NCBI GenBank assembly: GCA_009845505.1
Contig: VXZL01000432.1
Span: 1 to 7,650 of the forward strand
Source of the DNA: Candidatus Poribacteria bacterium
Lineage (GTDB): Bacteria; Poribacteria; WGA-4E; WGA-3G
DNA: 7,650 nt
Direction of reading: 5' to 3'
The notes below the pieces were generated by a model that searched no databases, had not been told where the DNA came from, and saw only the letters and a list, made by a program, of their open reading frames with translations. Shown piece by piece: positions 1 through 6,310 of the stretch (within the stretch, counting starts at the first letter, position 1; each line of letters starts with the position of its first letter). Position numbers and translations under genes: made by a program.

Positions 1-14
1 GCATGCTGGTCAAC

Positions 15-32
15 GGTTGAAAACTGAAAACC
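15..32. repeat. Two-unit heptamer repeat with short inverted ends
   Basis: TGAAAAC is repeated twice in tandem (18-31), flanked by GGTT (15-18) and AACC (29-32). It lies just after the glycosyltransferase stop codon. It has the same unit length as the arrays at 2221-2248 and 5483-5517. Two units are weak evidence by themselves, and the array may continue as a different repeat outside the window. Confidence 0.45.
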
Positions 33-33
33 A

Positions 34-1242
34 TCATTTTTCTCGTTTTGGCTTAACCCGTCCTAAAACTTTACATTTTGTCGCCGACAAGATTTCGTAT
101 CGCACGCCACCCCACGTGATTTTGCGTTGGAAGACTGCATAGAGAGCATTGATACCGCCGAGGAATACCGAAATTGAAGTGACATAAGAGGTTATGCCAA
201 TTGTTTCCCGCATCTTAGGCATTTCTCGGAGCCATTGCGGTAGATTTTTGGTGTAGAGTCTGTAACCAAATGCTTCCAAAAAAGGGATGAAGACAATAGG
301 GAGTAGCCCTTCACGAAAGAATAGAAATGGAATTGCCCCAAACACGAAGATGCCTTTCGGTAGAAGCACAATGAGGCTCGCAAGCCACTGCCTCCAGAGT
401 CCCATGTGAAGGGTCATAATCATCTGGCGATTCGTAAATTCAACGATTTGATGCCATCTGCGATTCGCAGTACGCGTAATGGCTACGCAGTCTGGGACAA
501 AATGCACCTTGCGTTTGACATCTTTCATCGCAAGCGTGGTATTGTGATCTTCGATTGTTGCCTCTTCCCAGCGTTGAAGGATTCGGGCTTTTTCGAGCAT
601 TTCGCGTCGAAATGCGTTAGAACCACCCCACACCATTGTATGCGAATGGTCCCCTTGGAAACTCATTTGGAAGTTTACCCAAATGGCTTCCACGAGGGAC
701 GCGAGGTTCCATGTTTGTGGGAAGTAGAACCGTCCACCGACAGTTGTTCCTATGTCTGATTCTTGGAGTGGAGTAACAAGGAGTGTTAACCAATCTTCTC
801 GGATAGCGACATCGGCATCCACAAAGGCAATGACTTCGGTATCGTCAGGGAGTTTTTCTATCGCCGTCAGCAGGTTCTGAACCTTTTGCGAGCGTGGGAG
901 GTTGTTCTCGACGATGTTCGGTGCTAAGAGGACATGAATATTCGGGTGCGATTCGGCAATCTCACATAGGTGGGGATAGGAGGCATCGTGCCCTGAGTCC
1001 GCTTTTTCATGTGTGACAAAGAAGACTTCGTACACACCGGCGTAGTCTTGGCGTAAAAGACTTTTAGCGTGTTCTACCGTGTCAGCGTCCCACCCATAGT
1101 GAGGTGCGATGATCGCCACCTTTGGTGTATAGGGTGGACGTTCTGCGTTACGTTCACGCCGCGCGTACCAAAAAGAACGGCTGATGATGAGTAACTCAAG
1201 GATAAAGAGGAAATAGGCGGTTGCGATAATGTACGTCTGCAT
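34..1242 (-). CDS. Membrane glycosyltransferase, GT2/GT21 (ceramide-glucosyltransferase-like) type
   Basis: This 402-residue inner-membrane enzyme should transfer a sugar from a nucleotide-sugar to a lipid or glycan acceptor on the cytoplasmic side. An N-terminal span (about 3-22, YIIATAYFLFILELLIISRS) is followed by a GT-A domain: VAIIAPHYG start (43-51), DAD metal-binding motif (142-144), WGGSNAFRRE (205-214), IEDH with the likely catalytic acid (230-233), and WHQIVEFTNRQM (263-274) in place of the (Q/R)xxRW signature. Two or three hydrophobic spans follow (about 287-310, 313-328, 348-370) and the tail ITWGGVRYEI is typical of this group. I chose the ATG at 1242; the frame can be extended to a TTG at 1284, but that would overlap the upstream gene and add a polar stretch before the membrane span. 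The ATG is 13 bases after the DUF4340 stop with no clear Shine-Dalgarno site. Acceptor and sugar cannot be read from sequence. Confidence 0.88.
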   Translation of the reverse strand: MQTYIIATAYFLFILELLIISRSFWYARRERNAERPPYTPKVAIIAPHYGWDADTVEHAKSLLRQDYAGVYEVFFVTHEKADSGHDASYPHLCEIAESHPNIHVLLAPNIVENNLPRSQKVQNLLTAIEKLPDDTEVIAFVDADVAIREDWLTLLVTPLQESDIGTTVGGRFYFPQTWNLASLVEAIWVNFQMSFQGDHSHTMVWGGSNAFRREMLEKARILQRWEEATIEDHNTTLAMKDVKRKVHFVPDCVAITRTANRRWHQIVEFTNRQMIMTLHMGLWRQWLASLIVLLPKGIFVFGAIPFLFFREGLLPIVFIPFLEAFGYRLYTKNLPQWLREMPKMRETIGITSYVTSISVFLGGINALYAVFQRKITWGGVRYEILSATKCKVLGRVKPKREK

Positions 1243-1255
1243 AGCGTTCAATCGT

Positions 1256-3154
1256 CTACTGTTCCGAGGTCCGGAGCAGTGCAAGCGTCGTTTTCAATTT
1301 TGGAACGAGATCCGCATTAAGGAGAAAGATTAAACCGGGTTCATGTTGAAGTCGTGCGTAATAATGCCCGGAAGTGTCTGGGTTGCCGATTTGCAAGGTA
1401 TAGACTTTTTGATTCCGTAATTCAATAGTTAGCTGCACGTGCGGATTGCTGAAACCTGTGATGTCATCCGTAAGGACAGGATTGCTCCCAACATAAGCGT
1501 CTGCCATTAGAGTGTCGAGTTCGTAGATGATGGCGTTTACCGTTATATTATTCGCTGCCTCTTTCACGGGTGCTGTAAGTCGCCAACTCGTTCCGAGACG
1601 TTGACATGTGAGAGGTTCTGTGTCCTCGCTACGCAGCGTAAGTCGGATTACATCGTCAATGTGGAAATTGAGGATTTGCTTATCTCGTAACCACGCTGTA
1701 CCGAGTGCAATCTTATCAATGAGTGCCCGTTTAACACGGACGATTTGCGATGAATGCTCCGCTTTGACGTAGACAGTTCTATCTTCCGCGGTGTCTCCAA
1801 TCAGCAAAATAGTTGGCTTTTCTTCACCGCGCTGTGTAAATGCAACCTTGATTGACGGTGCTGCTAACCCATACGTCTGTAGATTTTTAGCGGATGATTC
1901 AACAAAGGCAACGGCTTCGAGCGAGTCTACGCCAAAAAGTAGGTCATCCACTGCCTTTGCATCTGCCTTTATTTTTCCTGTCGGTGTTTGCAATTCCCAT
2001 ATATTATCATAACCTTTTGTGCAGACAGTGTCTTGTTCCCCGTTTATGGAAATAACGAAACGGTTTGTAGCAGTCCTTTCAAAGTCGATAACCCGCTTAT
2101 CGCGTAAGTCAAAAACGGATTTGTTGAGAAGGTGATAGATGTCATCAGGGACAATGGAGATTGAGTGAGGACCTTCAGTATATTGGCTATTAGCCTCCAA
2201 GACATCAAGAGCTTCTTTACTGATGGCTGACGGCTGACGGCTGACGGCTAACTTAACATAGACGTGTCTGGGACTCCCGGTTTCTGTCGGGAGTGTCGAA
2301 CCGACGTCAAGGGCATAGGCCCGATCTGTATCTGTGAGTTTCACTTGGATACGCGGTGCCCCTAATCCGTATGTTGTTAATTCGGATGAGGAGATTGTAT
2401 CTGTGTTATCTACCTCAAAGGTCACCACTTGCAATAGAAGCAACTCCGAAAGAATCCGTTCAATTTCTTGAACATCCGCCTTCACCTCAATTGGGGATGT
2501 AAGGTGCCACGTGCCACCTTGCTTTTCACAATTCACGGTTCTTGATTGCGAAGATGAATCGGCATCTTCAGATTTAAACGTAATATTAGACACTGTTTCC
2601 GGGTTGAATCTAACAACTGACCGGTCTCGAAGATCGGTCGGTGATTTCGTCAGATCATCAAGCGCACTGGATTCAATTAAAAATATGTGCGTTTCTGATT
2701 TCTCCTTGATGTAAACTGAGTAGTTAATCGCTTTACTGCCGATGAAGAAGGTCGCTGCCGGATGAGTGCCATCCGTCCAAAGTGAAAGCGTGATGTTCGG
2801 TGTATCGAGTCCATACTGTGTCAACTCTGGTACTTCAAGCGTGTGTTTGACGCGTTTGTTGAGAATATCGTCTAACATTTGCTTCACTTTTTCGTTGTCA
2901 GCATTTGCCAGAAACGGAGTCTGTAGTTCCCAATTTCTATTTACCTCTCTGACCAACTTCAAATTTTGATATGCTGCGTCTGCGAACAAAAGTTCTATTT
3001 GTTGTAAGCTGTCACGGGCTATACCGTAGACCTCATGAATTGGGGGTTTTTCGTCTGTTGACCCGTTATCCGTCGGTTCCTGAAAGAATAGAAAATACGC
3101 CCCAGCAGTGCCTACGAGCAGAATGATAATGACCAAGGTCGTCCGAAAATTCAC
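1256..3154 (-). CDS. Four-module DUF4340 protein, membrane-anchored
   Basis: This 632-residue protein starts with GTG. An N-terminal hydrophobic segment (about 6-24) acts as a membrane anchor or uncleaved signal, leaving the rest outside the cytoplasm. The remainder consists of four homologous DUF4340-type modules. Each has a W-x-L-x-x-P motif (W75, W216, W386, W524), a YGL-x-x-P motif (Y114, Y262, Y428; TGF at 566-568 in the fourth), an (I/V)G turn, a VY(I/V)K strand (147, 298, 461; YYAR at 598) and an LRD motif (175, 350, 489; degenerate LLRTS at 626-630). DUF4340 genes often follow gldFG-type genes, and this one overlaps its GldG-like neighbour by four bases, so it probably belongs to the same envelope complex. 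Module 2 carries an insertion of about 24 residues encoded partly by heptamer repeats. The molecular function of DUF4340 is not established. Confidence 0.9.
   Translation of the reverse strand: MNFRTTLVIIILLVGTAGAYFLFFQEPTDNGSTDEKPPIHEVYGIARDSLQQIELLFADAAYQNLKLVREVNRNWELQTPFLANADNEKVKQMLDDILNKRVKHTLEVPELTQYGLDTPNITLSLWTDGTHPAATFFIGSKAINYSVYIKEKSETHIFLIESSALDDLTKSPTDLRDRSVVRFNPETVSNITFKSEDADSSSQSRTVNCEKQGGTWHLTSPIEVKADVQEIERILSELLLLQVVTFEVDNTDTISSSELTTYGLGAPRIQVKLTDTDRAYALDVGSTLPTETGSPRHVYVKLAVSRQPSAISKEALDVLEANSQYTEGPHSISIVPDDIYHLLNKSVFDLRDKRVIDFERTATNRFVISINGEQDTVCTKGYDNIWELQTPTGKIKADAKAVDDLLFGVDSLEAVAFVESSAKNLQTYGLAAPSIKVAFTQRGEEKPTILLIGDTAEDRTVYVKAEHSSQIVRVKRALIDKIALGTAWLRDKQILNFHIDDVIRLTLRSEDTEPLTCQRLGTSWRLTAPVKEAANNITVNAIIYELDTLMADAYVGSNPVLTDDITGFSNPHVQLTIELRNQKVYTLQIGNPDTSGHYYARLQHEPGLIFLLNADLVPKLKTTLALLRTSEQ
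2162..2251 (-). other. Extra segment in DUF4340 module 2 (about 24 residues longer than in its sister modules)
   Basis: Between the VYVK strand and the next I-x-(I/L/V)-x strand, module 2 has about 30 residues where modules 1 and 3 have 6. The VY-to-LRD distances are 28, 52, 28 and 29 residues in modules 1 to 4. The excess, about 72 bases, keeps the frame. Its first third is made of heptamer repeats and translates as AVSRQPSAIS; the rest (KEALDVLEANSQYTEGPHS) has no obvious repeat. Confidence 0.7.
2221..2248. repeat. Heptanucleotide tandem repeat inside the DUF4340 gene
   Basis: On the plus strand, TGATGGC is followed by three perfect TGACGGC units with no spacer. Because 28 bases are read through all three phases of the heptamer, the product is a non-repetitive peptide (about AVSRQPSAIS) with no stop codon. 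Confidence 0.9.
2273..2294. repeat. Short perfect inverted repeat in the DUF4340 gene
   Basis: ACTCCCG (2273-2279) and CGGGAGT (2288-2294) form a 7-bp stem around an 8-base loop. It lies 24 bases from the heptamer array and encodes the LPTETGSPR turn of module 2, which is 5 residues longer than the same turn in the other modules. It is inside coding sequence with no U-tract, so it is not a terminator. It may be a chance feature or part of the insertion history. Confidence 0.4.
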
Positions 3155-4749
3155 ACGTCTTCTCCTTTACGACGTTGCCACCAGACAACTAACCCAGCAA
3201 TAAAGACGATTGCAGGTATCAGAAAAACAGAGATTATTTGTACGAGTTGGACATCTTGGACACGCATCTGACGCAAAGCCTGCTTTTGTAAATCGAGGGG
3301 ACGAATCGCAATGAGATCCTCTTCTAATGTGAGCCAATTGATTGTCGCTAAAAAGAGGTCGCGATTTGCCTCTCGGAGGGCGGCATTCACTGCGAAATCT
3401 GAATCCCCGAAAACGACAATCCGGGTGGAAGCACCTGTAGCTTCATCTTGATTGTTGCTGTCAATCTTCTGTTCAATCGCAACAGCGACAGATACCGGGG
3501 GCGCGGTATCCACACCTGCAGTGTAATTGAATTCAGTGCTGAAAGTGCCGTCAGGAGTGCGCTCGGTTTCACCCCAACTGTCTTGTGTACCACCCACGGT
3601 CTTCGCGAGGGATTTAACGCTGAGGTTTGCCGGACTATCAGCAGCCGGTGTAACCGAACGCGTTATCGGAAACGCTACAAAATCCCGCATGGCACGTGTA
3701 ATCTCGTGTAATTCAAATCCCGGCACAGGGGCACTCGGTCCAAATAGCGGAACAAAGTCTGTTTCATCGATGACAAAATCGTTTCCTATCGTGATCCCCC
3801 ATCTTTTCATGAGACGAACGAGTCCCCTATTTGCGTCTTCTGCAGAAGTAAGTGATGGGTCTAACATGAGGAGCAATTTTCCGTTCCGTGCTAAGTATTT
3901 CGTTACTATATCGAGTTCATGACGACTTAAGGCGGTTTTTGGACCCGCGATGACAAGCACTTCACAATCCGCTGGAATGTCTGGTTCCGTCAAAAGCGAG
4001 AGCGAGAATGCAGCGTAATTCTGATTCTCCAGTTCGGCGCGCACGCTACTGTATCCTTCGGTGTTAAAATCCTCTATTTCATGTTCTTCATGACCGACAA
4101 GAAAGTAGATTTTTTTCGTTTCGTCCTTGATGAGTTTGAGGATCGCACTCGTGAATTTCTGCTCTTCAATCGTTGTTACCTTTTCGTACCGCGTGTCGCT
4201 TTCAAAAACTATTGTTCCGTCTACTCGAATATCGTACTTATTGCGAAGGAGTTGGTCGATATAAGGATCGGCGTAGGAGACGGTCACGAATTGGGTTTCG
4301 TATGTATACAATTCTAACATATCTCTGGCACGTTGCTGGTTTTGGGCAGGAACGTTTTGTCCCAAAAATGCCGTGACACGGATGTCTTTGTCAACGGTTT
4401 TGAGAATCTTCCGCGTCTGTTCTGATAAGGTATACAGTTGGTTAAGCGTAATATCTACCCTTTTATCAAAACGCTGTACAACAATAGCATTTACGAAGAC
4501 TGCGATACCGATAACGCCGAGAATGCTCAACGCAACGTTGGCACCATAACGGGCTTGACGACTGACGAAGAAGTCCATGACCGCCGAAAATCTCAAGCGA
4601 ACAAAGATAATGAACGAGACGAGTGCGAGGAGCAGGCAAATCCAAGAGGCGAGTCGCGCTTGGAAAATCCAATTGGCGATCCCAACAAAAGTAAAAATTA
4701 GGGTAAGCACTCCAAAAAGCGGGGCTGCAATGCGTTTGTTAGTTTCCAT
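3151..4749 (-). CDS. GldG-like ABC transporter auxiliary membrane protein
   Basis: This 532-residue protein matches the GldG / ABC-type uncharacterised transport family (PF09822-like). Three hydrophobic spans near the N-terminus (about 9-28, 33-51, 72-91) precede a large extracytoplasmic domain (92-499), and a final span (about 500-523) ends in a basic tail WWQRRKGEDV. Family landmarks are RFDKRVDITLNQLYTLSEQT (93-112) at the start of the soluble part, the GHEEHEIEDF segment (219-228), VLVIAGPKTALSRHEL followed by GKLLLMLDP (a GATase-like fold element, about 264-298), and VVFGDSDFAVNA (445-456) before NWLTLEEDLIAIRP. It is the expected partner of the GldF-like permease, three bases upstream. 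The region around residues 370-440 is rich in Ser, Thr, Ala and Asp and looks like a flexible linker. It overlaps the DUF4340 gene by four bases. The transported or extracted substrate is unknown. Confidence 0.92.
   Translation of the reverse strand: METNKRIAAPLFGVLTLIFTFVGIANWIFQARLASWICLLLALVSFIIFVRLRFSAVMDFFVSRQARYGANVALSILGVIGIAVFVNAIVVQRFDKRVDITLNQLYTLSEQTRKILKTVDKDIRVTAFLGQNVPAQNQQRARDMLELYTYETQFVTVSYADPYIDQLLRNKYDIRVDGTIVFESDTRYEKVTTIEEQKFTSAILKLIKDETKKIYFLVGHEEHEIEDFNTEGYSSVRAELENQNYAAFSLSLLTEPDIPADCEVLVIAGPKTALSRHELDIVTKYLARNGKLLLMLDPSLTSAEDANRGLVRLMKRWGITIGNDFVIDETDFVPLFGPSAPVPGFELHEITRAMRDFVAFPITRSVTPAADSPANLSVKSLAKTVGGTQDSWGETERTPDGTFSTEFNYTAGVDTAPPVSVAVAIEQKIDSNNQDEATGASTRIVVFGDSDFAVNAALREANRDLFLATINWLTLEEDLIAIRPLDLQKQALRQMRVQDVQLVQIISVFLIPAIVFIAGLVVWWQRRKGEDV
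3162..3168 (-). promoter_or_regulatory. Strong ribosome binding site of the DUF4340 gene (AAAGGAG)
   Basis: AAAGGAG on the minus strand is seven bases before the GTG at 3154. It lies within the 3' end of the GldG-like gene and supports the GTG start and the GTGA stop-start overlap (3151-3154). Confidence 0.85.
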
Positions 4750-4752
4750 GTC

Positions 4753-5478
4753 TTATCTCCATTTTGACGATTCGATGGACTTGAACGTCGCAAACAGGCA
4801 AACACACGTGAAGCTAACATAATAGACGACATCTCGCAGAAGAATGACACCACGCCCAAAATCGGCATAGTGTTCAGGTAGTGACAGGTAGCTGAGAAAT
4901 TGTCCAATTGGACCCCCGCGGGCTGAGAGTGCACCGATGACCCAAAGCGTTATCAGAATGCCGAAACTCGTGAGTGCCGCAACGAGTTGGTTTCTGCACA
5001 TTGACGACATGAGCAGCCCCAGTGCGAGGAAGGAGGAACTAATCAGGATGATGCCCAAGTAACCCGTTAGCAACGGACCGGCGTCGAGGTATCCAAAACG
5101 TCCTGCAAGTAACGGGAATAGAAGCGTTAAAGCGAGCATAATCAGTACAAGCGTACAACTCGCCAGAAATTTACCGAGAACGACCTGTCCGTCTGTAATC
5201 GGAGACGTGAGTAGGAGTTCAATCGTTCCGGATTTCCGTTCCTCGGCGAAGAGTTTCATTGTTAACACGGGTGTAAAGAAGAGTAGAATGATCGCCATAT
5301 TACCAAAGAGGGTCTGCATCACATCCGCACCCGTTCCGCCGATGTTGCTTGTGCTAATTAGCAAAATGGAGAAGAGGAAGCCTGAAATCGCTGTAAATAC
5401 GAAACAGACGAAATAGGCGATCGGTGAGACGAAATAGGTGTAGAGTTCTTTTGCGCAAACGGCAAGGATATTTCTCAT
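4753..5478 (-). CDS. ABC-2 type permease, GldF-like
   Basis: This is a 241-residue inner-membrane permease subunit of an ABC transporter. Its length and order of features fit the GldF/ABC-2 family: a short cytoplasmic N-terminus (MRNILAVCAKELYTYF), six likely membrane spans (about 21-43, 56-75, 104-124, 137-158, 167-185, 212-232) and, after span 2, the family signature LFAEERKSGTIELLLTSPI (76-94), thought to lie at the coupling region with the ATPase. It ends FKSIESSKW, like other GldF proteins. The ATG at 5478 has no visible Shine-Dalgarno site because a heptamer repeat lies just before it. The stop is only three bases before the GldG-like start, so the two are surely co-transcribed. No ATP-binding subunit is encoded in the window. 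The substrate is unknown; in gliding Bacteroidetes relatives serve motility, but that role should not be carried over here. Confidence 0.92.
   Translation of the reverse strand: MRNILAVCAKELYTYFVSPIAYFVCFVFTAISGFLFSILLISTSNIGGTGADVMQTLFGNMAIILLFFTPVLTMKLFAEERKSGTIELLLTSPITDGQVVLGKFLASCTLVLIMLALTLLFPLLAGRFGYLDAGPLLTGYLGIILISSSFLALGLLMSSMCRNQLVAALTSFGILITLWVIGALSARGGPIGQFLSYLSLPEHYADFGRGVILLRDVVYYVSFTCVCLFATFKSIESSKWR
4756..4760 (-). promoter_or_regulatory. Ribosome binding site of the GldG-like gene (GGAGA)
   Basis: GGAGA lies six bases before the ATG at 4749, inside the last codons of the GldF-like gene. It fixes the start and supports coupled translation. Confidence 0.75.
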
Positions 5479-5482
5479 TGTT

Positions 5483-5517
5483 GCTATTCGCTATTCGCGG
5501 TTTGCTATCTGCTAAAT
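5483..5517. repeat. Heptanucleotide repeat at the cld-family / gldF-type gene junction
   Basis: Five 7-base units, each beginning GC on the plus strand, run in register: GCTATTC, GCTATTC, GCGGTTT, GCTATCT, GCTAAAT. Two are identical and the others degenerate. The array fills almost the whole gap between the two genes and extends into the upstream gene, providing its final Ser-Arg codons and TAG stop (5505-5507). On the minus strand it also occupies the place where a Shine-Dalgarno site for the next gene should be. Confidence 0.75.
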
Positions 5518-6239
5518 TGCTTCCGAACTTTTCCAACGAAAAAGGGACCGAGCGATTCAATGTATTTGGTCGTCTGTTCTGTTCGGCGCATATCCTGTAT
5601 GAGCCGTGATAACGGGTATAATTCGGGACCGACTAACCCGATAACGAATTCATTGTCGTTGGTATCTAATCCGAAACAGGCGAGCCGAATGTCACTGGCA
5701 TGCCCACCCGCAGCGTAGCTGCGGCCGAGCATAGCGTGTTCCCCTAAGATTCTGCCTTGTTCACGGCGTTCAAGTTGATAGAATTCTGGTTTTCGACGCA
5801 ATGGATACCAAATCGCCCACGGGAAATTGGGATTCAAGACGTTTCGGAGCGGTTTGTTGATAAGCCACTCCTCTAAATTCGGCTCTCTACCGTTTGAATA
5901 GGTGCGACCGAGCATCGTCATTTCTGGACGATACGAAAGCAGGTAATTTTGTACGTTCACCAGTAGAAGGCGCGACTCCGTTTTTAGCACTCCCGGATCT
6001 TCTGCAATAAGAAGCACACCGACACCTATTGGATGATTCAAATCGTCATATAAAACGGCGTTTAGACTGTCTTTTTCACGCACTTGATGTTCAAGTATTT
6101 GACTGACGGACTGTGCGTCTAAGCATTTTGAAAAGACATGGAGTTGAAAATATAGGCGTTGATCACCAAACTGCGGTTCTCCCTCAATCGGCGCACCGGT
6201 TTCTCGGATATCTATCGGTTCATGCGGCTGAGTGTGCAT
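5505..6239 (-). CDS. Chlorite dismutase / HemQ superfamily protein
   Basis: This 244-residue protein belongs by pattern to the chlorite-dismutase-like family (Cld; Pfam PF06778), whose members include coproheme decarboxylase HemQ and true chlorite dismutases. The family half is residues 140-240. It has WYPLRR (144-149) with Y145 where HemQ has its reactive Tyr in a YPM-type motif, then EFYQLERRE, then EH (H168), the expected proximal heme ligand, then GRSYA, FGLDTNDNEFVIGL and a closing GPFFVGK. The Lys four residues after the HemQ Tyr is Arg149 here. The segment after H168 is about two residues longer than in HemQ, so I cannot assign the distal residue that separates decarboxylase from chlorite dismutase. 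A first ferredoxin-like half is plausible at residues 28-110. There is no signal peptide, so it is probably cytoplasmic. Its last codons and TAG stop lie inside a heptamer repeat. Family assignment is strong; substrate and reaction are unknown. Confidence 0.85.
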   Translation of the reverse strand: MHTQPHEPIDIRETGAPIEGEPQFGDQRLYFQLHVFSKCLDAQSVSQILEHQVREKDSLNAVLYDDLNHPIGVGVLLIAEDPGVLKTESRLLLVNVQNYLLSYRPEMTMLGRTYSNGREPNLEEWLINKPLRNVLNPNFPWAIWYPLRRKPEFYQLERREQGRILGEHAMLGRSYAAGGHASDIRLACFGLDTNDNEFVIGLVGPELYPLSRLIQDMRRTEQTTKYIESLGPFFVGKVRKQFSR

Positions 6240-6254
6240 AGTTGTTTTTATATA

Positions 6255-6259
6255 TCCTT
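6255..6259 (-). promoter_or_regulatory. Possible ribosome binding site with long spacing (AAGGA)
   Basis: AAGGA on the minus strand lies 15 bases before the ATG at 6239, with an AT-rich spacer. This is longer than the usual 5 to 9 bases. A stop codon in frame at 6260-6258 rules out any upstream extension, and no other ATG, GTG or TTG lies between, so the start stands even though the site is poorly placed. Confidence 0.4.
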
Positions 6260-6264
6260 AATCT

Positions 6265-6310
6265 AACTTCACAGACTTTAGGGACACTTTACGGACTTTA
6301 GTTCACTTTT
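6265..6310. repeat. ACTTTA motifs at about 10-bp spacing
   Basis: The plus strand carries ACTT(C/T) units starting at 6266, 6275, 6286, 6295 and 6305, spaced 9, 11, 9 and 10 bases. They lie between the ClpX-like gene and the chlorite-dismutase-family gene, and the last unit runs into the end of the ClpX-like coding region (its stop is 6303-6305). The spacing is close to one DNA helical turn. The array could be a protein-binding site, a bent segment or a copy of a dispersed short repeat; the sequence alone does not decide. Confidence 0.5.

Noticed and set aside
10..20. Small palindrome TCAAC-G-GTTGA, and a similar one GGCTA-T-TAGCC at 2185-2195
   Set aside because: Five-base arms are expected by chance, and neither is followed by a T-tract or positioned as an operator.
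406..759. Open frame of 117 codons on the plus strand
   Set aside because: It lies wholly inside the glycosyltransferase gene, has no family resemblance and no ribosome binding context; it is a frame shadow.
1243..1255. Terminator between the DUF4340 and glycosyltransferase genes
   Set aside because: The 13-base gap contains no inverted repeat and no U-tract.
1243..1284. TTG start giving a 14-residue longer glycosyltransferase
   Set aside because: It would overlap the DUF4340 gene by 29 bases, lacks a Shine-Dalgarno site and adds a polar leader before the membrane span; the ATG at 1242 fits better.
2221..2248. CRISPR-like array
   Set aside because: Units are 7 bases with no spacers and lie within a coding gene; this is a short tandem repeat.
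3527..3922. Open frame of 131 codons on the plus strand
   Set aside because: It is antisense to the GldG-like gene, whose product has clear family motifs throughout; the plus-strand translation shows none.
6246..6255. TATATA-like -10 promoter element before the chlorite-dismutase-family gene
   Set aside because: It is about 10 bases from the start codon, leaving almost no leader, overlaps the only ribosome binding site candidate and has no matching -35; AT-richness is enough to explain it.
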